Of a DNA stretch of 64,000 bases, positions 1 through 9,193 are shown one piece after another (position 1 is the stretch's first letter; each line of letters starts with the position of its first letter). The DNA comes from an uncultured Prevotellaceae bacterium. GTDB lineage: Bacteria > Bacteroidota > Bacteroidia > Bacteroidales > Bacteroidaceae. The notes under the pieces were generated by a model. It was not told the origin of the DNA. It saw only the letters and a program-made list of their open reading frames with translations, and did not search any database. The stretch is from contig CACXIP010000003.1 of the NCBI GenBank assembly GCA_902767775.1, forward strand, positions 148,254 through 212,253, given 5' to 3'. The position numbers were made by a program, and so were the translations under genes.

Positions 1-115
1 TTCGAGCATTTCGTGGTTGAGATCCTTTCGTGAGTTTCGTAGTCAATACCTTTTCGTGTTCTTTCGTGAATTTCGTGGTTTGAATTCTTTCGTGGTTTAA
101 TTCTTTCGTGGTATT
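1..115. repeat. TTTCGTG-rich degenerate repeat tract
   Basis: This leader contains seven copies of TTCGTG plus one variant (TTCGTAG), separated by 3-15 variable bases, and it runs up to the start codon of the first glycosyltransferase. The spacing is irregular, so it is not a clean tandem array. Reverse-oriented versions (CACGAA) occur again between the first two genes, around 1345-1375. No clear -7 promoter box can be separated from the repeat. Its function is unknown; it could be a dispersed intergenic repeat or a recombination-prone spacer in the polysaccharide cluster. Confidence 0.6.
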
Positions 116-1330
116 ATGAAGATTTTCATTTCTGCATACGCTTGTGAACCAGATCTGGGGAGCGAAATCGGCGTGGGATGGCACTGGGTGCTGGAAATGT
201 CGAAGCGACATGAGCTGTGGGTGCTCACCAGAGAGAGCAACAGGCATAGCATCGAACCGTGGATAGCGGAGCACAGCGAATACAATGGCATCCACTTCCT
301 CTACTATGACCTGCCAAAATGGGCAAGGTGGTGGAAAAAAGGAATGCGGGGAGTGCGTATCTACTACAACCTGTGGCAAAGGATGACCAACAGCATTGTA
401 AAAAAGACGATGCAGGAGAACGACATCAAGGTGTACCATCTGCTGACTTACGGCAATGCACTCTGGCCTGCAAGCAGATACGGACAACAACAGATGTTTA
501 TCTGGGGGCCGACAGGGGGTGTGGACACCATACCGGCGGACTACACTCAGCACTATGGTCTGAAATGGAGGCTTATCGAGGCTGTCAGGCGGTTGATGGT
601 GCGCTCGCTCCCTCTCAACAGGGGTTTTCAGCGACGATGCAGGGATGCCAAGGTCATCTTGTGCAAGTCGTATTCCATGATGGAGGCTATCGCTCCGAAA
701 TACCGAGAAAAGGCGGTCTTGATGACTGACGTGGCGGCGGAACCGTCGAAGACGGATGCATACACCAGAAAACGAAAGGATGACAACACCGTGAGGTGTC
801 TGATGGTGGGACGTCTTGATGCGTGGCGGGGTTTTGACCTGGCGGTAGAGGCTTTGGCGATGGTGACGAAAGTGTACCCCAACATCCACCTGGATATATT
901 AGGTAATGGTTCTGACCGTGAGCGAATCTCCCAATGGGTGAAGCGGCTGGGTATGGAGAAGCATGTCACCCTTCACGGGAAGGTGCCTATGGAGGTGTAC
1001 TACCAGATGATGGCGGACTGCGACGTGGTGCTGAACCCTTCGCTGAAGGAGGGGGCTGTGACCACGGCGTTTGACTCGATGGCATTCGGACGACCGCTGG
1101 TGTGCATCGACACGGGGGGATATACACGATATTTCAACAATGAATATGCAGTATTGATACCACGGGGTAGCCGTGAACAGGTTATCAAAGATTTGGCAGA
1201 GGCAATCATTAAGCTAACAGACCATGATGTAAGAACCACAATGGGTCGCAATGCGCAGGAGGCTGCACAACTAATCACATGGGAGAAGAAGGGGGAGGAA
1301 ATAGAAAAAGTTCTAACAGGAATATTCTAA
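116..1330 (+). CDS. glycosyltransferase family 4 (exopolysaccharide/capsule)
   Basis: This 404-residue protein has the two-Rossmann GT-B layout of GT4 retaining glycosyltransferases. The N-terminal half begins with MKIFISAYACEP and the GSEIGVGWHW motif typical of acceptor-binding loops. The nucleotide-sugar half has VGRLDAWRGFD near residue 232 and the E-x7-E element KEGAVTTAFDSMAFGRP near residues 310-325. It probably adds a sugar from an NDP-sugar to a lipid-linked polysaccharide precursor at the inner face of the cytoplasmic membrane. It is the first visible gene of the cluster, which continues left of the window. The donor and acceptor cannot be told from sequence. The start is the first ATG after the repeat tract and gives a standard N terminus. 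Confidence 0.85.
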   Translation: MKIFISAYACEPDLGSEIGVGWHWVLEMSKRHELWVLTRESNRHSIEPWIAEHSEYNGIHFLYYDLPKWARWWKKGMRGVRIYYNLWQRMTNSIVKKTMQENDIKVYHLLTYGNALWPASRYGQQQMFIWGPTGGVDTIPADYTQHYGLKWRLIEAVRRLMVRSLPLNRGFQRRCRDAKVILCKSYSMMEAIAPKYREKAVLMTDVAAEPSKTDAYTRKRKDDNTVRCLMVGRLDAWRGFDLAVEALAMVTKVYPNIHLDILGNGSDRERISQWVKRLGMEKHVTLHGKVPMEVYYQMMADCDVVLNPSLKEGAVTTAFDSMAFGRPLVCIDTGGYTRYFNNEYAVLIPRGSREQVIKDLAEAIIKLTDHDVRTTMGRNAQEAAQLITWEKKGEEIEKVLTGIF

Positions 1331-1425
1331 ATCTTTTATTTTACACGAATGTGCAAAAATAGACCACGAATTACTCAAAAAATATTTTTTTATAATTCAT
1401 GAGAGATTAGTGAGTATTTATGTGA

Positions 1426-2514
1426 ATGAATATAATGGAGAGGACGCTGAGGGATGGAGAGAAGAGGATGCTGCATTTCGTGAATGCGGAGGGGAAGGAA
1501 TGGATGGTGCCGCTAATGGAAACGAGGACCGGACTGCTGCTCTACCAACCCAGTGGATGGAGGGGTATTCTGCTAAAAAGAATGCTGCCACTTGTTGGGA
1601 GATGGGCTTGGGGACGGAGACTGTTGCACTCAGAAAAAACATGCCATCATATCAATAAGGAGATAGAGGCGGCTATCCTCAAGGCTTTCGGCATTGAAGA
1701 CTTCAACTATTCCATCTTCTTCGGTACCCCGTGCGCTGACCAAAAGGTGACCATACAGGTATTTCAAGGCAATCGTGTGCTGGGCTACTGCAAGGTGAGC
1801 GACAGCGAGAGGGTGGCGAGGAACTTCCAACAGGAGATGGAACTGCTGCATGAACTGGACGAGAAGGGGGTGCGCAACATTCCCAAAGGACTGGCTTGTG
1901 GAAAGACTGCCGACGGACAGTACTATTTCGCTCAGTCCACGACCAAGAACATGCTGTCGACCTATCCTCATGAGTGGGGGAACTTGCAGGAGGAGTTTGT
2001 GCGTGACCTGAACGAGCACACACGGTTGTTGATGCCTTACGAGCAGACAGATTTCTATCGCGCCATCCAAAAGTTGCGGAGTCGGATGGAATGGCTCAGC
2101 AAAGAGCAACAACAAATCATTGGAAAAGCCATTGAGGAAATCAACAATCATTTTTGTGGTAAAACGGAGTCATGGTGTGTCTATCACGGGGATTTTACAC
2201 CTTGGAACTCATTTGTCAGCAACGGACAGTTTTTTGTTTTTGACTGGGAATATGCCCTACGACACTGTCCACCATCGTTAGACACTTTCCATTGGTTCAC
2301 TCAAACGTGCATTTTTGAGAAGCATTATCAAGCTGAACAAATTTTTGAAGATTATCAGAAAAAATATGGCTTTTCTAATAATTTTCTCTATCTTTGCTAT
2401 CTCATACTTACTGTCGCCACTTATGTAGGCCGCGAGGAGAAACCGGAAGATGTGAGGAAAATCACGCTGCTGGACACTTGGACGGGATTAATAAAACGAG
2501 TAATGGAAAGATGA
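1426..2514 (+). CDS. APH/choline-kinase-like phosphotransferase in polysaccharide cluster
   Basis: A 362-residue protein with the C-terminal kinase signature of the aminoglycoside phosphotransferase/choline kinase fold: a Brenner-type catalytic motif HGDFTPWN near residues 255-262 and a metal-binding FDWEYA about 15 residues later. The N-terminal 70 residues are not recognised. Such kinases in polysaccharide clusters may phosphorylate a sugar or lipid-linked intermediate, but the substrate is not evident. The stop codon overlaps the next start as ATGA, which implies translational coupling with the following glycosyltransferase. The start is uncertain: a second ATG lies three codons later. Function beyond the fold is inference. 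Confidence 0.7.
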   Translation: MNIMERTLRDGEKRMLHFVNAEGKEWMVPLMETRTGLLLYQPSGWRGILLKRMLPLVGRWAWGRRLLHSEKTCHHINKEIEAAILKAFGIEDFNYSIFFGTPCADQKVTIQVFQGNRVLGYCKVSDSERVARNFQQEMELLHELDEKGVRNIPKGLACGKTADGQYYFAQSTTKNMLSTYPHEWGNLQEEFVRDLNEHTRLLMPYEQTDFYRAIQKLRSRMEWLSKEQQQIIGKAIEEINNHFCGKTESWCVYHGDFTPWNSFVSNGQFFVFDWEYALRHCPPSLDTFHWFTQTCIFEKHYQAEQIFEDYQKKYGFSNNFLYLCYLILTVATYVGREEKPEDVRKITLLDTWTGLIKRVMER

Positions 2515-3599
2515 AGCGTGTCGTCTGCTTTCACCTGCTGAATGACTATAGCGGCAGTCCCATCGTGCTGAGGATGGCTCTGAGAGGACTGCTGAAAAGG
2601 AATTATCGTGTGGACCTGGTGACGACACAAGGAGGAGTGCTGGATGACTTGCAGACTTACGAGAATCTAAACACTCACACCTACCGATACCGTTTCTCAA
2701 CCAATCCGGCTGTGACGATGGCGCGATATATGTGGGTGCAGCTCTATACGTTCGTGCTTGCCTTCAAATGGCTGATGGCAAAAGATACGGTGTTCTACAT
2801 CAACACATTGCTGCCGGCCGGGCCTGCTTTGGCGGGACGGATGATGGGAAAGCGGGTGGTGTATCACTATCATGAGAACGCGAAGGCTAAAGGGGTGTTC
2901 TACAGGGTACTGGCATGGCTGATGCAGCGACTCGCCCACCAGATTATCTGTGTGTCGGCGTACCAGGCATCGAAGCTGAAGCCGAGCAAAAAAATAACCG
3001 TCATCCCCAACGCACTCCCTCAGGAGTTTGCCGAGAGGGTTACATCTGACTGCGAAAGGGCTTTCAAGCTGCAGAACATCCTCATGCTCTCGTCGCTGAA
3101 GAGCTACAAGGGTACTGATGAGTTCATACAATTGGCTGCTGAGTTGCCTGAATTCCATTTCACATTGGTCATCAATGATGAGGAAAGAAACATTAAGGAA
3201 TATATAGAACAGAAAGGATTAAGCATTTCCGACAATCTGTGCATCCATCCAAGGCAGGATGATGTGGTGGCTTTCTATGAGAAGGCTTCATTGGTGCTCA
3301 ACCTCACCAACAAGAACATGGCGGTGGAGACTTTCGGACTGACTGCCCTTGAGGCGATGACTGCCGGACTGCCTGTGATAGGTCCCACAGAGGGGGGCAT
3401 AGCCGAAATCGTCAAGGATGGGGTCAACGGATACCAGATAGACTGTCACGAAAAAGATAAAATCGCACAACGCATCAGGGAGATGCTCAGCGACAAGAAT
3501 CTCTATTCACTTTTGGCTAAAGGCGCGTTGGAAACCGCCAAGAACTACAGTGAGGACAGGCTGACAGAAGCCGTCGCAAATATTTTGATTAACGACTGA
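2511..3599 (+). CDS. glycosyltransferase family 4
   Basis: A GT4-type enzyme of 362 residues starting MKRVVCFHLLNDYSGSP. The reading frame is open further upstream, but the ATG that overlaps the previous stop by four bases (ATGA) gives the normal GT-B N terminus, so I prefer it. The C-terminal donor-binding half carries ETFGLTALEAMTAGLPVIG, the E-x7-E motif of GT4 enzymes. The central stretch near residues 75-130 is hydrophobic and tryptophan-rich and may lie on the membrane. It sits between the kinase-like gene and the DUF1972 glycosyltransferase in one operon. The sugar donor is unknown. Confidence 0.85.
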   Translation: MKRVVCFHLLNDYSGSPIVLRMALRGLLKRNYRVDLVTTQGGVLDDLQTYENLNTHTYRYRFSTNPAVTMARYMWVQLYTFVLAFKWLMAKDTVFYINTLLPAGPALAGRMMGKRVVYHYHENAKAKGVFYRVLAWLMQRLAHQIICVSAYQASKLKPSKKITVIPNALPQEFAERVTSDCERAFKLQNILMLSSLKSYKGTDEFIQLAAELPEFHFTLVINDEERNIKEYIEQKGLSISDNLCIHPRQDDVVAFYEKASLVLNLTNKNMAVETFGLTALEAMTAGLPVIGPTEGGIAEIVKDGVNGYQIDCHEKDKIAQRIREMLSDKNLYSLLAKGALETAKNYSEDRLTEAVANILIND

Positions 3600-3603
3600 A
3601 AAG

Positions 3604-4671
3604 ATGAAAAAGGTCGCTATCATAGGTACACAAGGAGTGCCCGCCCAATATGGCGGGTTTGAGTCGTTGGTGGAGAACATCATCGGCGAAAACTGCTCCG
3701 AGGGCATCGAATATACCGTGTTCTGCAGCAGTCTGGACAAAGACAGCAGACTGAAGGAATACAAGGGATGCCATCTGCGCTATGTGCCTCTGCACGCAAA
3801 CGGCATACAGAGCGTGCCTTACGACATGATCTCGATGATGAAGGCGATACGTGGCTACGACACTATCGTTATATTGGGCACGTCGGGGTGCCTGTTCCTG
3901 CCCATTCTCCGCGCCTTATCCCGCTCGCGCATCATCGTCAACATAGACGGTCTGGAGCATCGTCGGGAGAAATGGGGAATGGTGGCGAGAACAACTCTCA
4001 GGCTGTCGGAGCGCACCGCCATCAGGAATGCGGATGTGGTCATCGCTGACAACAAAGGCATAGCCGACTATGTGGAGGCAACCTATCACAAAAAGGCTGT
4101 CACTATCGCATACGGGGGGGATAATGCCATCAGAAATGTGCCGGAGCTGCGCCAACAGGAGATTCTTGCTCAGTATGGATTGACTGCTGATGACTTTGCC
4201 GTCACCGTGTGCCGTATAGAACCGGAAAACAACCCACACATCACTCTGGAGGCTTTCAAACGTACAGGCAGACCGCTCATCTTCATCGGCAACTGGGAGC
4301 ACAGCGCGTATGCAAGGGATTTGAAGAAGACATATGCTCAGTTGGACAACATCAAACTGGTGGACTCAATCTATGACCTCGACGTGCTTTATGCACTGCG
4401 CAAAAACGCCCACTGCTATGTGCATGGACACAGCGCGGGTGGCACCAATCCGTCGTTGGTGGAGGCGATGGCGATAGGATGCAGAATTGTGGCTTTCGAC
4501 GTGATATACAACAGGGAGACAACACATGGGAAGGCACTGTATTACCATGATGTGGAGAGCCTCATACAACTGCTCGACACAGACTGGGGCGACTATAGCG
4601 AACTCCGTGAGATAGCAAAACTAAACTATAACTGGGCTACTATAGCCAAGGCTTACGAAAAACTATACTGA
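3604..4671 (+). CDS. DUF1972-type glycosyltransferase
   Basis: The N terminus MKKVAIIGTQGVPAQYGGFE is the signature of the DUF1972 domain found in GT4 rhamnosyl- and other sugar transferases of O-antigen and capsule clusters. The C-terminal half has the donor-site pattern GGTNPSLVEAMAIGCRIVAFD. At 355 residues it matches the usual family length. It begins four bases after the preceding stop, and its stop shares one base with the next start (TGATG), so it is inside the operon. It is likely to act at the cytoplasmic face of the membrane on undecaprenyl-linked repeat units. Donor specificity cannot be assigned. Confidence 0.85.
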   Translation: MKKVAIIGTQGVPAQYGGFESLVENIIGENCSEGIEYTVFCSSLDKDSRLKEYKGCHLRYVPLHANGIQSVPYDMISMMKAIRGYDTIVILGTSGCLFLPILRALSRSRIIVNIDGLEHRREKWGMVARTTLRLSERTAIRNADVVIADNKGIADYVEATYHKKAVTIAYGGDNAIRNVPELRQQEILAQYGLTADDFAVTVCRIEPENNPHITLEAFKRTGRPLIFIGNWEHSAYARDLKKTYAQLDNIKLVDSIYDLDVLYALRKNAHCYVHGHSAGGTNPSLVEAMAIGCRIVAFDVIYNRETTHGKALYYHDVESLIQLLDTDWGDYSELREIAKLNYNWATIAKAYEKLY

Positions 4672-5381
4672 TGTGGTTATTATCAAATAAGACAAAGATA
4701 GCAGACAGCGGTCTGATGGAAGGTTTCTGCGACTGGCACTGCCACTTGCTGCCGGGTGTAGACGATGGCGTGGCTGAGATGCGTGAGTCGCTCGACATCC
4801 TTGAGCGCTGGGAGTCGCTGGGGGTTAAGGAGGTGTGGCTCACACCGCATGTCATGGAGGATATCCCCAATGAGACGGAGGCTCTCCGCAGAGGTTTCAT
4901 CCAGTTGCATGAGCGATACAGAGGCAACATCCTGTTGCACCTGGCTTCAGAAAATATGATGGACAACCTGCTCCAAAAAAGGTTGGAGACGAACGACGTT
5001 ATTCCGATGGGTGCCAAGGACATGCATCTGTTGGTGGAGACGTCGTATTTCAACCCTCCCATGGACATGGGGAAAGTGGTGGATAAGGTGAAAAGCGCAG
5101 GATATATCCCAGTATTGGCGCACCCCGAGCGTTACCAGTATATGGACATCGGCGACTACAAAAAATGGAAGGACAAGGGGCTGCTGCTACAACTCAACAT
5201 CCCGTCGCTGGTGGGGGCGTATGGTCCTGTCGCGCTGAAAAAGGCTGAGATGTTGCTGGAAAAAGGCTTTTATGACCTTGCTGGCACCGACACCCACTCC
5301 ATGAGGGCTGTGGACTTCTTCCTCAATGGGAAAATCAAAAAGTCGGATTTGAAAAAAGTGAGGGTACTGAACAATATCTAA
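4671..5381 (+). CDS. CpsB/YwqE-type PHP tyrosine-protein phosphatase
   Basis: A 236-residue PHP-superfamily protein. The metal-binding motifs are visible: DWHCHLLPGVDDG near residue 22, an H in LTPHVME, an E in LVETSYF, the HPERYQYM motif and the terminal GTDTHS. This set defines the manganese-dependent phosphatases (CpsB, YwqE) that dephosphorylate the tyrosine-rich tail of bacterial tyrosine kinases controlling polysaccharide polymerisation and export. The partner kinase (Wzc/CapB-like) is not in the window and probably lies further left. It is the last gene of the polysaccharide run; a secreted glycosidase follows after 16 bases. Confidence 0.85.
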   Translation: MWLLSNKTKIADSGLMEGFCDWHCHLLPGVDDGVAEMRESLDILERWESLGVKEVWLTPHVMEDIPNETEALRRGFIQLHERYRGNILLHLASENMMDNLLQKRLETNDVIPMGAKDMHLLVETSYFNPPMDMGKVVDKVKSAGYIPVLAHPERYQYMDIGDYKKWKDKGLLLQLNIPSLVGAYGPVALKKAEMLLEKGFYDLAGTDTHSMRAVDFFLNGKIKKSDLKKVRVLNNI

Positions 5382-5397
5382 AAATCAACCAAAAACT

Positions 5398-7125
5398 ATG
5401 AGGAATCTTCTTTTCGTGCTCTGCCTGCTGACGGGCAGCAGCGTTTTTGCACAAAATGGTCCCACCATGGGATGGAGTTCATGGAACACTTACGGAGTGA
5501 ACATCAACGAGGCGCTTATCAAGCGCCAGGCTGATGCCATGGTGTCGAAAGGACTGAAAGACGTGGGGTTCGACCACATCAACATCGATGATGGCTTTTT
5601 CGGTGGGCGTAACGCGGCAACAGGGGAGTTGCTCATTCACAAAAAACGGTTTCCAAACGGTCTGAAACCGCTGGTGGAGTACATCCATGGTAAGGGTCTG
5701 AAGGCGGGCATCTACAGCGATGCGGGATGCAACACGTGCGGCAACTACTACAACGGCGACACGCAGAGCGTGAACGTGGGGTTCTACCACTACGACCAAC
5801 ATGATGCGGACTTCTATTTCAACGAGTGCGGTTTCGACTTCATCAAGATAGATTTCTGTGGTGGGGATGCCCCGCAGAACTCCCAGCGACTGGCGCTGGA
5901 CCCTCAGGAGCGCTACACTGCCATCAGCGAGGCTATCAAGAACACCGGACGTGAGGATGTGCGCATGAACGTGTGCCGATGGAACTACCCCGGCACATGG
6001 GTTCACGATGTGGCTTTCTCTTGGCGCACCACGCATGACATCAACGACAGTTGGAACTCGGTGAAGGGCATCCTGGCGGAGAACCTGTATCTCTCGGCAT
6101 ACTGCTACGACGGCCACTACAACGACATGGACATGCTTGAGGTGGGACGCTCGATGTCGCAGGAGGAGGACAAGACGCATTTCGGTATGTGGTGCATCAT
6201 GGCGTCGCCATTGCTCATCGGTTGCGACCTCAGCAACATCAAACCGCTGACGTTGGCACTGCTGAAGAACACCGAACTGATTGCACTCAACCAAGACCCG
6301 CTGTGTCTGCAGGCATATGTGGCCGACCTGAACAACGGATGCCACATCCTGGTGAAGGACATCGAAACACTGCATGGCAACCGCCGTGCATTCGCGGTCT
6401 ACAACCCCAACGATACTCAGAAAAAAGCTGTAGTGAACTTCTCGAAACTTGACCTGGGCGGCAGTGTGAAACTGCGTGACGTCTTCAACAAAAACGACAT
6501 CGGGGCATATGAGGGAACTTTCGAGGTAAACGTTCCTGCACACGGTACTCGCATCTATGTGGCTGAGGCGGAGACCCGACTGGAGCGCACACGTTATGAG
6601 GCGGAGACGGCATACATCAGCGACTACCAGGAGTTGCTCAACAATCAGTCGGAGAAGACTGGCATCTACGAGGCGGCAAGTTTCTGCTCGGCTGGTTTCA
6701 AGGCTGGATGGTTGGGCTACAGTGAGGAGAACGACCTCATCTGGCGGGATGTGTATAGTGAGAACGGCGGAGATTATAAGCTGAGCATCGCTTTCATCTC
6801 CGGCGAGAACCGCAACATCACCGTCAGCGTCAACGGAAAGACCGTGCAGACCATCAGTGCCAACTCGGGGGGATGGCAGACTGTCGGAAAGAAGAGTCTC
6901 ACCATCCAACTGGAGAAGGGCAACAACACCATCAGACTTTCCAACCCCAGCACATGGATGCCCGATATCGATTATATCGAGGTCTCCCCTACTCCATCAG
7001 GCATTCAAGACATCAGGCAGAGCGACAAACTGTCGACTGCCATCTATGACCTTCAAGGACGGCAACTTCCCAATACTCCGAAAAAAGGTATCTATATCCA
7101 AGGTGGAAGGAAAAATATCCCCTAA
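5398..7125 (+). CDS. secreted GH27 alpha-galactosidase with CBM35-like domain
   Basis: A 575-residue enzyme with a cleavable signal peptide (first 18 residues, MRNLLFVLCLLTGSSVFA). The GH27 catalytic barrel spans about residues 20-300 with the opening GPTMGWSSWNTYG, the nucleophile in FDFIKIDFCGG and the acid/base in YNDMDMLEVG. A beta-sandwich follows, then a CBM6/35-like carbohydrate-binding domain (about 395-535, starting RYEAE and ending PDIDYIEV). The last 40 residues carry the tail YDLQGRQL...KGIYI. It should release alpha-galactosyl units from plant galactomannan or galactosides outside the cytoplasm. The tail ends in NIP rather than a basic/hydrophobic end, and the stop overlaps the convergent trpG stop by four bases, so it may be shortened. 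Confidence 0.9.
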   Translation: MRNLLFVLCLLTGSSVFAQNGPTMGWSSWNTYGVNINEALIKRQADAMVSKGLKDVGFDHINIDDGFFGGRNAATGELLIHKKRFPNGLKPLVEYIHGKGLKAGIYSDAGCNTCGNYYNGDTQSVNVGFYHYDQHDADFYFNECGFDFIKIDFCGGDAPQNSQRLALDPQERYTAISEAIKNTGREDVRMNVCRWNYPGTWVHDVAFSWRTTHDINDSWNSVKGILAENLYLSAYCYDGHYNDMDMLEVGRSMSQEEDKTHFGMWCIMASPLLIGCDLSNIKPLTLALLKNTELIALNQDPLCLQAYVADLNNGCHILVKDIETLHGNRRAFAVYNPNDTQKKAVVNFSKLDLGGSVKLRDVFNKNDIGAYEGTFEVNVPAHGTRIYVAEAETRLERTRYEAETAYISDYQELLNNQSEKTGIYEAASFCSAGFKAGWLGYSEENDLIWRDVYSENGGDYKLSIAFISGENRNITVSVNGKTVQTISANSGGWQTVGKKSLTIQLEKGNNTIRLSNPSTWMPDIDYIEVSPTPSGIQDIRQSDKLSTAIYDLQGRQLPNTPKKGIYIQGGRKNIP

Positions 7126-7694
7126 GAAATTCCCTTGGCGAGCCAGTTTTTGAGGATGACTGCTCCATCAGGGGTGAGCACACTCTCGGGATGGAACTGG
7201 ATGCCGTGAATATCATACTGGCGGTGGCGGAGTGCCATAATCTGACCTTCATCACTTACAGCTGTAACTTCCAAGCAATCAGGTAGTTCGTTACTATCCA
7301 CCACCCAACTGTGGTAACGTCCCATGACGATACGTTTGGGCAATGACGCGAAAATGTAGTCATTGCCCATTTGCGTTCCTTCTGTCGACACGCCGTGGAA
7401 GACGTCGGTGAGATTGATGAGGCGTGCCCCGAACACCTCGCCTATCGCCTGATGGCCAAGGCACACGCCCAATATAGGTTTCCTGCCGGCATAGGTTCGG
7501 ATGACGTCCAACAGCAGACCAGCCTCTAATGGGATGCCGGGACCGGGACTGAGAATGATTTTGTCGAACGCTCCAAGTTGGTCAAGAGCGAATTGGTCAT
7601 TGCGGTATACTGTGACTTCCGCGCCCAACTCTCTGACGAGATGGGCAAGGTTATAGGTGAAAGAGTCGTAGTTGTCGATGATTACTATTTTCAT
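7122..7694 (-). CDS. trpG: anthranilate synthase component II (glutamine amidotransferase)
   Basis: A 190-residue class I glutamine amidotransferase that supplies ammonia to TrpE for making anthranilate from chorismate. The oxyanion loop SPGPG (near 49-53), the nucleophile Cys78 in GVCLGHQ and the His/Glu pair in GIQFHPES are all present. TrpG and the folate enzyme PabA are hard to separate by sequence; the position directly downstream of trpE supports TrpG. It is the last gene of the operon and ends against the convergent GH27 gene with no visible terminator between them. Confidence 0.93.
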   Translation of the reverse strand: MKIVIIDNYDSFTYNLAHLVRELGAEVTVYRNDQFALDQLGAFDKIILSPGPGIPLEAGLLLDVIRTYAGRKPILGVCLGHQAIGEVFGARLINLTDVFHGVSTEGTQMGNDYIFASLPKRIVMGRYHSWVVDSNELPDCLEVTAVSDEGQIMALRHRQYDIHGIQFHPESVLTPDGAVILKNWLAKGIS

Positions 7695-7765
7695 AATGGA
7701 GCTATGAGGGATTTGGGTGTTGTGAAAGGGATGGGTGTTATGAGGAATTTGGGATGGATGGGCGT

Positions 7766-9193
7766 TTACAAATTGGCTGCCATGAGGATGGCTTTGCGGA
7801 GGGCTCCAAGTTTGTTGTTCACTTCCTGAAGCTCATATTCCTCGTTGCTCTTGGCAACGATGCCTCCGCCTGCCTGGAACCACAGTTCGCCGTTGCGGCT
7901 GACAAAAGTGCGGATGGTGATGGCTTGGTTGAGATTGCCATTGAAGCCGATGAAGCCGATACATCCGCCGTATGCCCCTCGGTTGTGGGGTTCATACTCG
8001 CTGATGAGTTGCATCGCACGAACTTTGGGCGCACCGCTGAGCGTACCAGCGGGGAAGGTGTCGAAAAATGCCAAGATGGGGTCGGCTTTCTCGTCCAACT
8101 CGCCCGACACACGGCTCACCAGGTGGATGACATGGCTGTAGTATTGCATGTCCTTGTAGAAATCTACCTTCACACCATGACAATTACGGCTCAGGTCATT
8201 GCGGGCGAGGTCGACCAGCATGACGTGTTCGGCGTTTTCCTTCGGGTCTTTTCTCAGCAGTTCGGCTGCCTTGCTGTCGGCCTCGGCATCACCGGTGCGG
8301 CGTGTGGTTCCTGCGATGGGGTCGATGTATGCCCTCCTGCCCTCGATGCGGCAATGCGTCTCAGGACTGGAACCAAAAATTCGGAATCCGCCAAAGTCGA
8401 AATAAAACAGGTAGGGTGACGGATTGATGCTTCGGAGCGCCCGGTAGAGTTTGAAGTCATCGCCTTCATATTGTTGGATGAAGCGCCGTGACAACACAAT
8501 CTGAAACACGTCGCCTCGCTTGCAGTGGGCGATGCCCTTGCGGATATTCGCCTTATGTTCCTCGTCGGTGAGGGGCGAGCTGACCTCTCCCACGGCACGG
8601 AAATCATAAGGATGCACCTTGTTCACATTAATCTGTCGCTCAAGTGCCTTCAGCCGTTCTTCTGCCATGCTCTCGTCATCCTGTGACAATGTGACGAAAG
8701 TCAGGAGGTTGTTGAAATGGTCGAAGACGAGGACGTCGCGGAAGAGGATGTAGTAAATGTCGGGGGCGTCATTTCGGTCCTTGACCTCATCCTTGACTGC
8801 GATGTGCTCAAAATATCGCACCGCGTTGAATGATGTATAGCCATAAAGCCCCATCAGTTCACTATGCTTCCCTCCTACCTCAAAATGTGACATAAACGTG
8901 CGCATCACCTGGTCGCAGGAGTTCTGGTCGTCGATGGCGGTCACTGACCGTGTGCCGTCGGGATAGGTGCAGACCGCCTCGCCGTGGCCTATCGCCACAC
9001 TGGCTATGGGATGGATGCAGACAAACGAACGACTGTTGTTTTTGTCGTGATAATCGGAGCATTCCATAAGCGCACTTTGCGGATGGAGGTCACGAAGCCT
9101 CATAAAGACTCCTACAGGTGTATACATATCGCCCAGGATGGTGTGCGACACTGTCTGGTAGACGAACTGACTTGTTTTTTCAGAAGTTTCCAT
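7766..9193 (-). CDS. trpE: anthranilate synthase component I
   Basis: Chorismate-binding enzyme (475 residues from METSEKTSQ) catalysing the first committed step of tryptophan synthesis with TrpG. The conserved C-terminal chorismate-binding core shows FQIVLSRRF, the PSPYLFYFDFG segment, GSSPE, PIAGTTRR and the closing GGGIVAKSNEEYEL. The frame is open 39 codons further upstream, but that stretch lies inside trpB; the chosen ATG overlaps the end of trpB by 14 bases. Such overlap implies translational coupling. The usual N-terminal feedback site (LLES-type) is not obvious: the equivalent SALMECSD segment near residues 36-43 may be it. Confidence 0.93.
   Translation of the reverse strand: METSEKTSQFVYQTVSHTILGDMYTPVGVFMRLRDLHPQSALMECSDYHDKNNSRSFVCIHPIASVAIGHGEAVCTYPDGTRSVTAIDDQNSCDQVMRTFMSHFEVGGKHSELMGLYGYTSFNAVRYFEHIAVKDEVKDRNDAPDIYYILFRDVLVFDHFNNLLTFVTLSQDDESMAEERLKALERQINVNKVHPYDFRAVGEVSSPLTDEEHKANIRKGIAHCKRGDVFQIVLSRRFIQQYEGDDFKLYRALRSINPSPYLFYFDFGGFRIFGSSPETHCRIEGRRAYIDPIAGTTRRTGDAEADSKAAELLRKDPKENAEHVMLVDLARNDLSRNCHGVKVDFYKDMQYYSHVIHLVSRVSGELDEKADPILAFFDTFPAGTLSGAPKVRAMQLISEYEPHNRGAYGGCIGFIGFNGNLNQAITIRTFVSRNGELWFQAGGGIVAKSNEEYELQEVNNKLGALRKAILMAANL

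Noticed and set aside
5479-6909. 476-codon open frame antisense to the GH27 gene
   Set aside because: It lies wholly inside a gene with intact catalytic motifs, has Val/Leu/His-rich shadow composition and no promoter.
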